NCBI GenBank assembly: GCA_030765065.1
Contig: CM060977.1
Span: forward strand, 126,546,295-126,610,294
Reading direction: 5' to 3'
Origin: Deroplatys truncata
Taxonomy: Eukaryota; Arthropoda; Insecta; Mantodea; Mantidae
Length of the DNA stretch: 64,000 bases
The notes beneath the pieces are model-generated. The model was given only the letters and a program-made list of their open reading frames with translations, was not told the origin of the DNA and made no database searches. The position numbers and the translations under genes were made by a program. Below, one piece after another: positions 43,415 to 54,094 of this stretch (the stretch's first letter is position 1; each line of letters opens with the position of its first letter).

Positions 43415-43720
43415 TTTTTAAACATTTGGGGCAAAGGCCACCGGAAATACATTTTGGGGGGGGGGCGAAAGCTACCGGTAACTTTTTACCACACGTGCGG
43501 TTGCAACTACTTCAAGTTCGGCTCCCCAACAGTTGAAATAACAATACAACAACGTAAAGACAATAAACCTTTAAAATCGGCTCCCAAAACCTGGGGCAAA
43601 TAAAAATACAACAAAACAGCTTCTTCAAATTGGCACCCAAAGCGTGGGGCAGAATTAACCATCTTCAAGATACAAAAGATTTCTACCCTCTTGCACTCAA
43701 AACTTGGTGAATCCGGAAGT
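43415..43720 (+). repeat. Degenerate tandem array of primer-binding-site-like motifs
   Basis: Units of about 53-60 bp begin TCGGCTCCCCAAC (43518), TCGGCTCCCAAAACCTGGGG (43577), TTGGCACCCAAAGCGTGGGG (43630) and TTGCACTCAAAACTTGG (43691). The core TGGCxCCCAxxxCGTGGGG is like the primer-binding site after the LTR at 46411 and lies downstream of LTR copy 3. Earlier GGGGCAAAGGCCACCGG units near 43427 may belong. Likely the leader of the family D retrotransposon. Confidence 0.5.
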
Positions 43721-44452
43721 TTCCTAGTATTAGCTTATAAATATATTCAAGTTCATGTAATTTTAATACAGTTTATAATAGTTATAACCTAACAAAATTA
43801 GCATGAAAAGATTACAATTAATATTGTAAACAATCTGTTGTATAAACATTTACATATCTCTGTCGTCAGACGTGTAATTCTGCAAATACGACGTAAAATT
43901 ACACTCAATGACTTGTTAGATATATTTCTATGTGTCCACTGAGACCTAATAAGGGAATTGCTGCGCAAGAAAAGCCGACGTGGTTTCCCTGAAAGACAGT
44001 TTGGCACCAGAAGTACGCCACTGGCTCCACCCTAGCAACTCCTGGGCTTGTTCGTCTTGTGAGCCAAATGACTTTGCGGAAGAAAAATGTTCCTAGCTGT
44101 GGGAAGTCTGTCTCCCACTTCCACTTTGCAAAGAATCCGCCCCGACCCGACCCGACCCGCGCAAAGTTCCTTAAAGCGCGGGAGATAACGTGAACACGAT
44201 GTGACAGTTGGCTCAGATTTTATTATCAACAAAGACTTCTCCTCCCGGTGCATATTATATTGTTCTGAAAGCTGGAGAGGGCTCTGCTGTCACGTGCAGA
44301 GCTCATCCAACAAAGCGGGAGCCCCAATCTCAAAAACAACAGCTGTTCCAGGGGCAATGGCTGCCCTCTTAACGAACAAATGACAGCCCAATTCGTGGTC
44401 TCCATAGTAACATAGTCATCTTTTTAACCTACCTTCCCCAACAGAATTAGTT
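43721..44452. other. No recognised coding sequence
   Basis: About 730 bp that could be leader or internal retrotransposon sequence. A CCCGACCCGACCCG triplication lies near 44142. No gag frame was recognised. Confidence 0.4.
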
Positions 44453-44458
44453 AAAAAA

Positions 44459-45295
44459 TCTGATGTGCTACACTCACATGACTTTCTCTACTCTTGTACA
44501 AAGTATTTTTCCAAACGCTTATTCTCCATATGCTTCATGTTAATCGAGATGTCGAGATGTTAATCTTATTGCTAATTTTCTTGTAGATGCAAGGGGAATT
44601 GGTAGGCTTTAAGTGATAGTCAAATATTTTAAGAGCTGGTTGTTATGTGGAGTACTCCATTCTCTTTACATTACCAGGACAAAAAAAGTGAATAACGAAT
44701 TCCCATTTGAGACAAAGTGTAAGTATTGGAAAATTTAAGGGAATAACAAGCAATATGTCGAAAATGATTCACTCAAAAAATGTATATGGCATAAATTGTG
44801 TATTTTAACGCGATCTACATTGTTTGTGTATTAAAATTTTGTCTATCTCTTATGGTTTACCAGTTATGCAAAAGTCGTTCACAATGAAGAATACTTTTAG
44901 AGACATACCCAGAAAATTCGATATATACATTTCATTTGTCATAAAATATCTTAAACATATGATATTTTTTAGTCAAAATCGTTAGTCATTTTTGGCAAAA
45001 TTTTCGAAAAATGTTCTATGTAAAGGGTAACCTGGGGTGGGGGAATTTTCTTGAAAACCTTAGTGTCGCATCTCTGGAAGATACTAAACTTAAATACTAA
45101 GTTTGGTGTTTATCCGACTGTTCGTTTCTGAGTTTTGCTATTCTCAGACACACATACGGACATGTTTCCAAAAATGCTTTTTTTTGGATTCAGCGGGTCT
45201 CAAAACATATATATATATATTAACATATATCTCGATATCGAATTTTTGGGTGGAATACAATACTTCACCTACTTACTATACGTAGTAGAGAATGT
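44459..45295 (-). mobile_element. HINE-like element A, full length
   Basis: Minus strand from ACATTCTCTACTACGTATAG (45295) to the hairpin and T-run (plus A6, 44453-44458). A TATATATA run near 45210 interrupts the CCGGAAATACATG block. It abuts a minus-strand B end on its right. Confidence 0.8.
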
Positions 45296-45297
45296 AA

Positions 45298-45450
45298 CGG
45301 ATATGTTACATTCACATGACTTTCTCTACCCTCTATTAGATATTAGTGGTATACAAATAATTCTTAAGAAAGTTTATTTTTCTACCTACTTCGTTTTAAT
45401 TGAGATAAATCTTGCAGAAATAGCTAAATTATGCACTTTGTTATACATAC
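45298..45450 (-). mobile_element. HINE-like element B, 3' end fragment
   Basis: ATGTTACATTCACATGACTT through TACTTCGTTTTAATTGAG to GCACTTTGTTATACAT. It then switches to gag sequence, so this B fragment truncates the retrotransposon, or the reverse. Confidence 0.7.
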
Positions 45451-46408
45451 TTTTCTCATTACTCTGAGTTAGTTTTTGTTCCAAGTTCCTACCAATATCT
45501 TCCATATTTTGATTTAATTTTTGTTCTAATTTCTCATTACCCTGAGTTAGTTTTTGTTCTAAGCTCCTAACAATATCTTCCATGTTTTGATTTAATTTAT
45601 GTTTTAATTTCTCATTACTCTTATTTAATGTTTCATCAATTTTTTTTAGTATTTCCATCATCATACCAGCATCAAAATTAACATTTCCTATTGCATTTAT
45701 ATCCCTTATGAACCTTCATTTCCAACACCCATTACAGTTACTTCACCCCTGTTTGGTACAATACTTGACCTACAGGTCTAATATATCTATCTCTGTCGTC
45801 GGCTACCTGCCCTAAATTATTTACAACAATCCCATATGTTTGAGTTGACTGACCTGCCATTCTATTCTGACTTTCTTCACTGATATTTCCTCCCTCAAAT
45901 CCTGCATTATTTGAGCTATTTTCCCTAACCTGTACTGAATTACGGCCAACTGTTACATTATCCCCTTCCATAATTATTTCTTCAGTATTATTAGTGGACA
46001 TTGTTTTCTTAATCGTTCCGCTTCTCAACAACATTTAATTTCTCACATTTTTTTTTGTTTTGTTTTAGGATACACATAAAATGTACAATTTTCTAACCTT
46101 TATCATGCTATCTGATGACGTTGTTTTGATGCCCAGTTTCCTGCCCCTCTCTCCTAGATGTATATGTCACCTCTGCGTTGTAGTACGATGGATCTACGTC
46201 GTCTCGCTGTCTTGATGTCGAATTCCCCTGTTGTCTTCTGTTCTTGTAGTCGCTGATGTCCTCTCATCCGCGTTGTCGGTCGTTCTGGTGGTTGTTTCTG
46301 GGATCTGCGTCGTCCTAAAGTCTTGTAGTTAATTGCACCGCTCCATTCGTCCAAGGTTCTGGTTATCTCGCCCCTTCCTGGTTATCTCACCCCACGTTCT
46401 GGGAGCCA
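45451..46408 (-). pseudogene. LTR retrotransposon leader and N-terminal gag, truncated
   Basis: Downstream of the LTR (minus strand) come the PBS-like site and a leader. The frame 46034-45738 (MLLRSGTIKKTMSTNNTEEI, Asn/Gln-rich, ends at a stop) is followed by 45664-45451 (MMMEILKKIDETLNKSNEK, then two near-identical repeats of about 26 residues around LEQKLNQNMEDIGRNLEQKL), a clear coiled coil. Low-complexity then coiled-coil order suits the start of insect LTR-element gag. Capsid, zinc knuckles, protease and RT are absent; the element is cut at 45450 by a B fragment. Confidence 0.6.
46390..46408 (-). other. Primer-binding site-like sequence
   Basis: The minus strand reads TGGCTCCCAGAACGTGGGG, two bases after the LTR end. 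The TGG start, the position and the similarity to lysine-type primer sites (TGGCGCCCAACGTGGGG pattern) support a tRNA primer-binding site. Confidence 0.6.
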
Positions 46409-46410
46409 TT

Positions 46411-47201
46411 TGTCGCGGTATTCGGCTCGTGTTATCTTATTTGATGGACGCCTGTTATTATTTTATTATTTTAAAATTTGGGTTCTTTGTCCACCGGCTA
46501 GCTATTATTACTCAGTCAAGCAAGTGTCTCTGAGTAGGGCGTGTAAACGGAAATGAGTTGTTGCTAAAAAATAACACTAATAAAATAATTTGTTTATACA
46601 CTTTTATTGCCGTAACACTTTATTAATAATTCACATATTTAATCTTTATACACGCCTGACTGAAACTGTTATATTTCCGAATGTAATTACTGTTGTATTA
46701 GTTGCCGCGTACTTCACATTTTGTAACTAACTTTACGACGCTAGAGATTCTTCCAAACTGTATGACTTGCACTTCACGAGAGATTCTTCAAGACTGCGTG
46801 AAACATGCTTATGGCTCGAGAATATATACTCCTTCACCTCGAAATGCCTAAACATTATAATAGAGCTGCTATTGGTTACCAAAGCGCTCCAACATTAGCG
46901 TCTGTTTTGTCAGCCAATCACTACTACTAACATATATGCTCTAGGGAAGATATTCCCTCCATTTCTAAAGAAAGGCACGCTACCCTGACGTAATTTGTTT
47001 GTCTCTTCTTAGTGATAAACAACTCACCCCCTCGTTTTATTGTTATCCACTTCCATTTTCAGTTTTAGTGAGGCCGTATAAACTTATTTCCTAACAATGC
47101 TTATGGCTAACAAACATCTAAAATCCTGTACATACAATAATATTAATTTACACTACAATCACTCTGGCATTCACAGTGTTGTGATATAAAATACTGCCTC
47201 A
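46411..47201 (-). mobile_element. LTR (5' LTR of the truncated retrotransposon), 791 bp
   Basis: Minus strand TGAGGCAGTATTTTATATCA to ...ATACCGCGACA, with TG/CA ends, followed by the PBS and gag. Its first ten bases are shared with family D, which supports calling D an LTR family. No second LTR was found in the window. Confidence 0.7.
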
Positions 47202-47555
47202 CAGTGCCTACAGCGGCGCGGGGTTTGTTTACAACAAAATGGTGACGCCACAGGAAAAGCCGTTTTGTGTGCTGCACTATGCAAAGAGTGAATCCATTGT
47301 TTCATTGCAGCGTGCATTTCGTTGTAAGTTCAACAAAGAGCCACCTTGTATCAATTTGCAATTGGTACAATAAATTCGTAGAAGATGGTTGCGTATGCAA
47401 ACGGAAAAGCGTTGGTCGTCCTCGCATAACAAATGGTGCTCATTTTGAGCACACAAAATAAAATTTTGAACTTTCCTTTATACATCTATTGTCGTCCATT
47501 ATAAATAAATATTTAAACTCTGTTCCTTCTTTTTGAATAACCCTCTATTATAGAG
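47202..47555 (+). mobile_element. Internally deleted DNA transposon (Tc1/mariner superfamily, HTH type)
   Basis: The start codon at 47239 opens MVTPQEKPFCVLHYAKSES, then VSLQRAFRCKFNKEPPC; after a frame change IRRWYNKFVEDGCVCKRKSV leads into GRPRI. This N-terminal HTH (DUF4817-like) is joined directly to TNGAHFEHTK, which resembles the protein's C-terminus. The whole DDE domain is deleted. TTTTTGAATAACCCTC near 47535 looks like a terminal repeat. Confidence 0.65.
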
Positions 47556-48058
47556 TTAGCCAAAGCGGTGCACAAAAATTGACGGTTGTGAACTGCGCGC
47601 TCATTCGAAGGGACTTCGAAAAAAAAAATTAACTGCTCAAGAAACCGGTCACTTTTAGTTTGACGGTGTGTACATATTATGATGCTATCTACTGTTAGCC
47701 GGCACTTAGTGCATAGTGCGAATTCGAATCTCACTTCGGATACGAACAGACACTAATACACGTACCCTTTGTCTTTGAGCCTCTTGTGTAATGAACGGTA
47801 ACCTTGGTTCTAGCATTGCATAATGTCTGGAGTGCTTTACACTCAAATAGCCATAATATACCTCAGTACTCATAAGATACTATAAATTCAATTAAGCGGA
47901 CGTTAACACAAACAACGCTAATTCTGTTCACTACATTTATAAATTAGATGTCTATGAGTGGGATTTGCACAATAACCGGTAGAAATACCCATTATAATGC
48001 CCGTATTTTCAAAACGAATAGAAATTTATAGTGTTTTAACATTTGAAAAAAATATTTT
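47556..48058. other. No recognisable feature
   Basis: About 500 bp without recognised repeats; short ORFs only. Confidence 0.45.
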
Positions 48059-48059
48059 C

Positions 48060-48224
48060 GGTTATTTCTCGTTGAAAATAATCTTAACAAACTTAATAAT
48101 GCCGAGTGAACCATTTCCGAGATATTTCTTGTTATTTGTTTGAATTTTACAATACTTATGCCTTTTCTCAAATGGGAATTCGTTATTCGGATCTTTATGT
48201 TCTGGACATGCAAAGAAAATGGAA
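48060..48224 (+). mobile_element. HINE-like element A, middle fragment
   Basis: From AATGCCGAGTGAACCATTTC to GGACATGCAAAGAAAATGGAA. It continues after the SINE at 48801 with TCTCGATATCTCGATTAACA; about 110 bp of the element is missing at the junction. Confidence 0.65.
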
Positions 48225-48800
48225 TAACCGAGCGGGATGGCTCAGACGGTAAAGTCTGTGCCCCTCATTCGGGAGGTCACGGGTTCAAATCCCATGGGCC
48301 GACCAATCTGTCTCGAGTTTTTTCGTGGTTTTCCTCAGTCAACAAGGTAAATACCGGATTGGATGTTTAATACCGGGACCCAAAGTTCCTCCTTAAGTCT
48401 AAAACAATAATAAAATGAAAAATAAGTGGCAATACCGAATGCTATGCCATCTATCTACAGATAGTGTAGGCAGTTAGACTGGACGGCATCCTAACGCCAT
48501 CTGTACGGCATAAAGCAGAAGATCCGGCTGCCATGCGCTGGGGGTCTCTGTGGGCACGTGACGAAGCAAGATGGCATTTCCAGGGATGAGACCTAGAAGG
48601 CTAGCCGCCTTTCTGTGTGGAGGCGGCGGTTGGACTGGACGGCACCCTAATGCCATCTGAACGACATGAATCAGGGGTTACAGGGATGAGACCTAGAAGG
48701 CTAACTGTCCATCACATATCGTTCTAAGAGATATCCACCAACAGATCCGTCCCGATATGACCAAGGAGTTAAAGCGACGTAATAAAAGCAAATAAACAAA
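48225..48800 (+). mobile_element. SINE family 2, complete with tRNA-like head
   Basis: CCGAGCGGGATGGCTCAGAC (A-box), CGGGAGGTCACGGGTTCAAA (B-box), TTTTTTCGTGGTTTTCCTC body, two diverged copies of the 104-bp unit (around 48470-48710) and a CGTAATAAAAGCAAATAAAC tail. The full version of the copy at 22.3 kb. Confidence 0.85.
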
Positions 48801-48901
48801 AATCTCGATATCTCGATTAACATGAAGTAGATGGAGAATAAGCGTTTGTAAACATAGTTTGTACAAGAGTAGAGCAAGCCATGTGAGTGCAACACTTTAG
48901 A
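48801..48901 (+). mobile_element. HINE-like element A, 3' tail
   Basis: TCTCGATATCTCGATTAACA to AACACTTTAGA plus T6. The next A copy begins directly after this T-run. Confidence 0.75.
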
Positions 48902-49533
48902 TTTTTTACTTTCTCTACTACGTATAGTAAGTAGGGGAAGTATTGTATTCCACACCAAAAATTCGAAACCGAGATTTCACCGGAAATACATGTTTTGAGA
49001 CACCCTGAATCCAAAAAAAAGCATTTTTGGAAACATGTCCGTGTGTGTGTCTGTGTGTCTGTCTGTGAACAGCATAACTCAGAAACGAACAGTCGGATAA
49101 ACACCAAACTTGCTATTTAGGTTCAGTATCTTCCAGAGATGCGACACGAAGGTTTTCAAGAAAATCCCCCACCCCAGATTACCCTTTACATGGAAGATTT
49201 TTCGAAAAGTTTAATTTTCTCAAAAATGGCTCTAACAATTTTGATTAAAATATCATATGTTTAAGATATTTTCATGACAAATAAAATGTATATCTTGAAT
49301 TTTCTGTGAATGTCTCCAAAAGTATTCTTCATTGTGAACGACTTTTGCATAACTGGTAAACCATAAGAGATAAACAAAATTTTACTGCACAAAAAATGTA
49401 GATCGCGTTAAAATACACAGTTTATATCATATACATTTTTTTTGTTGAGTGAACCATTTTCGAGATATTGCTTGTTATTCCCTTAAATTTTTCAATACTG
49501 ATTTTCTCAAATGGGAATTCGTTATTCATTTTT

Positions 49534-50412
49534 ACTTTCTCTACTACGTATAGTAAGTAGGGGAAGTATTGCATTCCACCCAAAAATTCGATACCGAGAT
49601 TTCACCGGAAATACATGTTTTGAGACCTCCTGAATCCAAAAAAAGCATTTTTGGAAACATGTCCGTGTGTGTGTCTGTGTGTGTGTCTGTGTGTGTGTGT
49701 GTGTGTGTCTGTGTGTCTGTGAACAGCATAACTCAAAAACTAACAGTCGGATAAACACCAAACTTGGTATTTACGTTCAGTATCTTCCAGAGATGCGACA
49801 CGAAGATTTTCAAGAAAATCCCCCCACCCCAGACTACCCTTTACATGGAACATTTTTCGAAAATTTTAATTTTCTCAAAAATGGCTCTAACGATTTTGAT
49901 GAAAATATCATATGTTTAAGATAATGTCATGAGAAATGAAATGTATATCTCGAAATTTCTGGGAATGTCTCCAAAAGTATTCTTCATTATGAACGACTTT
50001 TGCATAACTGGTAAACCATAAGAGATAGACAAAATTTTACTACACAAAAAATGTAGATCGCGTTAAAATACAGAACTTATATCATATACATGTTTTTTGT
50101 TGAGTGAACCGTTTTCGAAATATTGCTTGTTATTTCCTTAAATTTTCCAATACTTATACTTTTTCTCAAATTCGTTATTCATTTTTTTATGTCCTGGACA
50201 CGCAAAGAAAATGGAATGCGCCACATAGCAACCAGCGATAAAATATTTGACTATCGCTTAAAAGCTACCATAATTCCCTTGCATCTACAAGAAAATTACA
50301 AATAAGATTGACATCTCGATATCTCGATTAATATGAAGCATATGGAGAATAGGCGTTTGTAAAAATAGATTGTACAAGAGTAGAGAAAGTCATGTGAGTG
50401 TAACACATCAGA
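49534..50412 (+). mobile_element. HINE-like element A (X2) inserted in X1
   Basis: 879 bp from ACTTTCTCTACTACGTATAG to ACACATCAGA, preceded by T5 of X1 and followed by T5. The TG microsatellite is long (49664-49719). Very similar to X3, suggesting a recent burst. Confidence 0.9.
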
Positions 50413-50417
50413 TTTTT

Positions 50418-51278
50418 ACTTTCTCTACTACGTATAGTAAGTAGGGGAAGTATTGTATTCCACCCAAAATTTCGATACCGAGATTTCACCGGAAATACAT
50501 GTTTTGAGACTCACTGAATCCAAAAAAAGCATTTTTGGAAACATGTCCGTGTGTGTGTCTGTCTGTGTGTCTGTCTGTGTGTCTGTGAACAGCATAACTC
50601 AAAAACGAAGAGTCGGATAAACACCAAACTTGGTATTTAGGTTTAGTATCTTCCAGAGATGCGACACGAAGGTTTTCAAGAAAATCCCCCCACCCCAGAC
50701 TACCCTTTACATGGAACATTTTTCGAAAATTTTAATTTTCTCAAAAACGGCTCTAACGATTTTGATTAAGATATCATATGTTTAAGATATTGTCATGATA
50801 ATTAAAATGTATATCTCGAATTTTCTGGGAATGTCTCCAAAAGTATTCTTCATTATGAACGACTTTTTCATAACTGGTAAACCATAAGAGATAGACAAAA
50901 TTTTACTACACAAAAAATGTAGATCGCGTTAAAATACACAATTTATGTCATATACATTTCTTTTGTTGAGTGAACCGTTTGCGAGATATTGCTTGTTATT
51001 TCCTTAAATATTCCAATACTTATACTTTTTCTCAAATTCGTTATTAATCTTTTTATGTCCTGGACATGCAAAGAGAATGGAATGCGCCACATAGCAACCA
51101 GCGTTAAAATATTTGACTATCGCTTAAAACCTACCATATTTCCCTTGCATCTACAAGAAAATTATCAATAAGATTGACATCTCGATATCTCCATTAACAT
51201 GAAGCATATGGAGAATAAGCGTTTGTAAAAATAGTTTGTACAAGAGTAGAGAAAGTCATGTGAGTGTGACACATCAGA
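50418..51278 (+). mobile_element. HINE-like element A (X3), head-to-tail with X2
   Basis: 861 bp, starting directly after the T5 that ends X2 and ending at ACACATCAGA plus T7, after which X1 resumes. The ends match X2 exactly over the terminal motifs. Confidence 0.9.
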
Positions 51279-51557
51279 TTTTTTTGTCTTGGATATGCAA
51301 AGAGTTATAATCTGTGGCAAAGGGAATGGTGCTGCACCTAGCAACCAGCTATTAAGAGATATGTATGTGCTTAAAGGCTACTGTTTTTCTATATTGCCCT
51401 TGTAAATATATTTTCCCCTTACATCTACAAGAAAATTAGCAATAAGATAGAGTCTGCAAATGTTTATCTCGATTAACATGAAGTAGATGGAGAATAAGCG
51501 TTTGTAAAAATAGTTTGTACAAGAGTAGAGAAAGTCATGTATGTGTAACACATCAGA

Positions 51558-52310
51558 TTTTTACAATACTTTTGCAGGAAACGCTGTATCTATGTTGAAA
51601 GAATATTACGAAAGAGCATTAATGGTTTTAGTGGCGAGAGCAGGGAAGATGGGTTTAGAGTAGAGCGGTATTTTCCAGCTGAAATATCGGTTGTCCAATG
51701 CGGCAGATATCTCTTTGAAACTGTCATTGCTAAGCCTTCGTATGAGCTGCTAATCGGTTTGTTTCCTTTACAAAGCCATCCGCTGTTACATGTATGATCA
51801 AAATATTAATTTGTGAAGTTATAAAGATATACATACCTACAACAGGCTTTACTAGGTTTAGTAAACCCCACCCCTCTCTGTATATATACTCTTTCATAGA
51901 AATATCCGCTTTTGTGGGATAAAACCCTATAATGGACTACATGGTTTCATTTACTTAAATTACATTTTTCAAAACAGGTCTTAACGGTAAATAATCTTAT
52001 GCTGCTGTAAACGTAATTTGCTCTCTTTAAAAGGTTTTTCACTGATGTTCATCTTTATCCTACTTTGTGTTTTAAACCTTCTAATCAAATTCAAGAAGTT
52101 CTATTGCAATTGGTAACTGTTTACATCAAAGGGTTTAGCATAAATTGAACCCTATTTGCGCATTTTGGTCGGAAATTCTCTCATTTTACGTTGTGATACA
52201 GTAAGACGTCCCATAAACACACACTTTTTATTGAATATACTTAAAGTAACAGCAACCGTAACTTCGTTTACGTCATGCCTATATCTGCTTACGTCTTCAC
52301 TGCCGAACTT
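51558..52310. other. No recognisable feature
   Basis: About 750 bp between the A nest and the next B copy. No repeat or coding similarity recognised. Confidence 0.45.
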
Positions 52311-52315
52311 TTTTA

Positions 52316-53178
52316 CTTTCTCTACTCTTTACCTATAGTAAGTAGAGAAAGTACCAATTGCATTCTACCCAAAATTTCGATATTCAGATTTCACTGTAAA
52401 TACATGTTTTGAAGCTTCTTGAAACCAAAAGATGCATTTACAGAAAACGCCCGTGTGTGTTTGTGTAGAGCATAACTCAAATACGAAATATCAGATAAAT
52501 ACAAAGCTTAGTATTTTGGTACAGCATTTTCCTAAAATGCGACACAAAGATTTTCAAGAAAATCGGCTCACTCCAAACTACCCTTTACAAGTAACATTTT
52601 TCAAAATTTTTGATTTTGTAAAAATGGTGTTATGATTTTGATTAAAATACCATGCATTTAAAATATTTGCATGATGATTAAAATTTATATCATGAATTTT
52701 CTGGGAATAGATCTTGAAGTCATCATTCGGAAGGAATTTTGTATAATATTGCATAACTGGTAAACCTTCAGCGATAGACGAAAACGTACTACACAAAAAA
52801 TGTAGATTTCTTTAAAACACAAAATTTGTTTCAAACAACTTTTTTGTGGTATCAGCCATTTCCGAAGTATTCATTATTAATGGTTGGAATTTTTAAATAC
52901 TTAGCTATTACTTTATAGTTCTGTCGACATTCAGTTGTTTCTCGCGGTTGCATTGGAAGAGTATGAAACTTTAAGGCCAGCATGTGGCGTCCAGTTCTAT
53001 AATATCTATCGCAATTCCCTTTGTATCTATAACGAAATGTGTAATACAGCTATTTCGGTAAAGGTTTATCTCGATTGAAATGAAGTACAAAGGCAAGTAA
53101 ACTTTCGTAAGAATTCATAATTTGCATACCCATTAATAAGCGGTAGAGAAAGTCATATGAATGTAACGCATCAGATTT
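52316..53178 (+). mobile_element. HINE-like element B, complete reference copy
   Basis: ACTTTCTCTACTCTTTACCT at the start; GATTTTGATTAAAATACCATG, CAGCCATTTCCGAAGTATTC, TTCAGTTGTTTCTCGCGGTT and CCCTTTGTATCTATAACGAA inside. The end is GGTAGAGAAAGTCATATGAA with GTAACGCATCAGA. It shows the B-specific 3' third, distinct from A but with the same termini. Uninterrupted. Confidence 0.85.
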
Positions 53179-53179
53179 C

Positions 53180-53790
53180 TAAAGTTTACCTAGAATTGAT
53201 TTTAAAAGTTATAAAATTTTGTTTTTAATATTCATATTTAGCAAGGCTAAAATGTTAGCCACAAAATTTATGAAAATAAGTAAAATATTTTTATATAATT
53301 TTCGTGTATGTTTGAGCTAAATTAATATTTTCTCCTTTCTTCTGAATTTCGAATCAATTTATAATAAACCTTAGTAAGTGCACAAAAGATACAACGTTTT
53401 GATATTCTTACTCGTAAACATGTATGTGAATTCCGGTAAAAGTATAAAATATTTAGAATGCAAAAGCACATCTCAACAGTGTGTTCTCACATGCGTTACA
53501 GTTTTGGCTTGGTCGCGTAATTAGAGCACCGTATATCCTTTGTCTAAATCTTAACTTTATTACCCAACACGTTTTATCCTCGACCAGTTAATAATGGTTT
53601 TTATTCATCCTGATATCACCATGGAAATAACATTCATCTGGGAGCTGTATATAATTCATTAACGCACTCATTGGGGTAATGAATTAATTTACGTAGATGC
53701 CTTTACTTAACACTCAAAACGTCTCCTGAAAAAATACCTTTATTATTACTATTATTACATACATTTAGAACATATATTCCTTGCAATAAA
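53180..53790. other. No recognisable feature
   Basis: About 610 bp of AT-rich sequence. Confidence 0.45.
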
Positions 53791-53794
53791 AGTT

Positions 53795-54052
53795 ACCATA
53801 CTAGCCTCTAGTTCCCGAGGTCGCGGGTTAAATCCCGGCGGAGGGCGATGGATTTTTTTTTTGGGCGTAAGAATCCTTCGGAAGTGAAGTAAAGCCGGTG
53901 GTCCCGTGTCGTAGATTTAAGGCACATAAAAGAACCTCAAACCCGATAAAGAGATCTCTGAGCAAAATTTCCGGTCTTTCACGCCCAACATAAAGTGGGA
54001 CGCTAACGACCACAGCAGTTAAAGGGCGTCCATAAATATAACTCAATTTAAT
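53795..54052 (+). mobile_element. SINE family 1
   Basis: CTAGCCTCTAGTTCCCGAGG, the mutated B-box GGGTTAAATCCC, the body with a T-run expansion, CCCGTGTCGTAGATTTAAGG and tail GGCGTCCATAAATATAACTC. It lies just left of heat-shock-type promoter copy 2. Confidence 0.8.
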
Positions 54053-54094
54053 TTTCTTGCAATAAAACAATGAACATCAGATTATAAGCAGAAT

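Larger units (their letters stand above)
48908..51557 (+). mobile_element. HINE-like element A host copy (X1) split by two further A copies
   Basis: X1 occupies 48908-49533 and 51284-51557. The break is in the T-run before the TATGTCCTGGACATGC block; the second part resumes with TTGTCTTGGATATGCAAAG. Joining the parts restores consensus order to the terminal ACACATCAGA plus T5. Confidence 0.85.

Noticed and set aside
49522..50719. Recurring small ORFs of the type MVFIRLFVSELCCSQT, present in many places
   Set aside because: The same peptide recurs wherever the A repeat occurs and is broken in most copies; no selection for coding is apparent.
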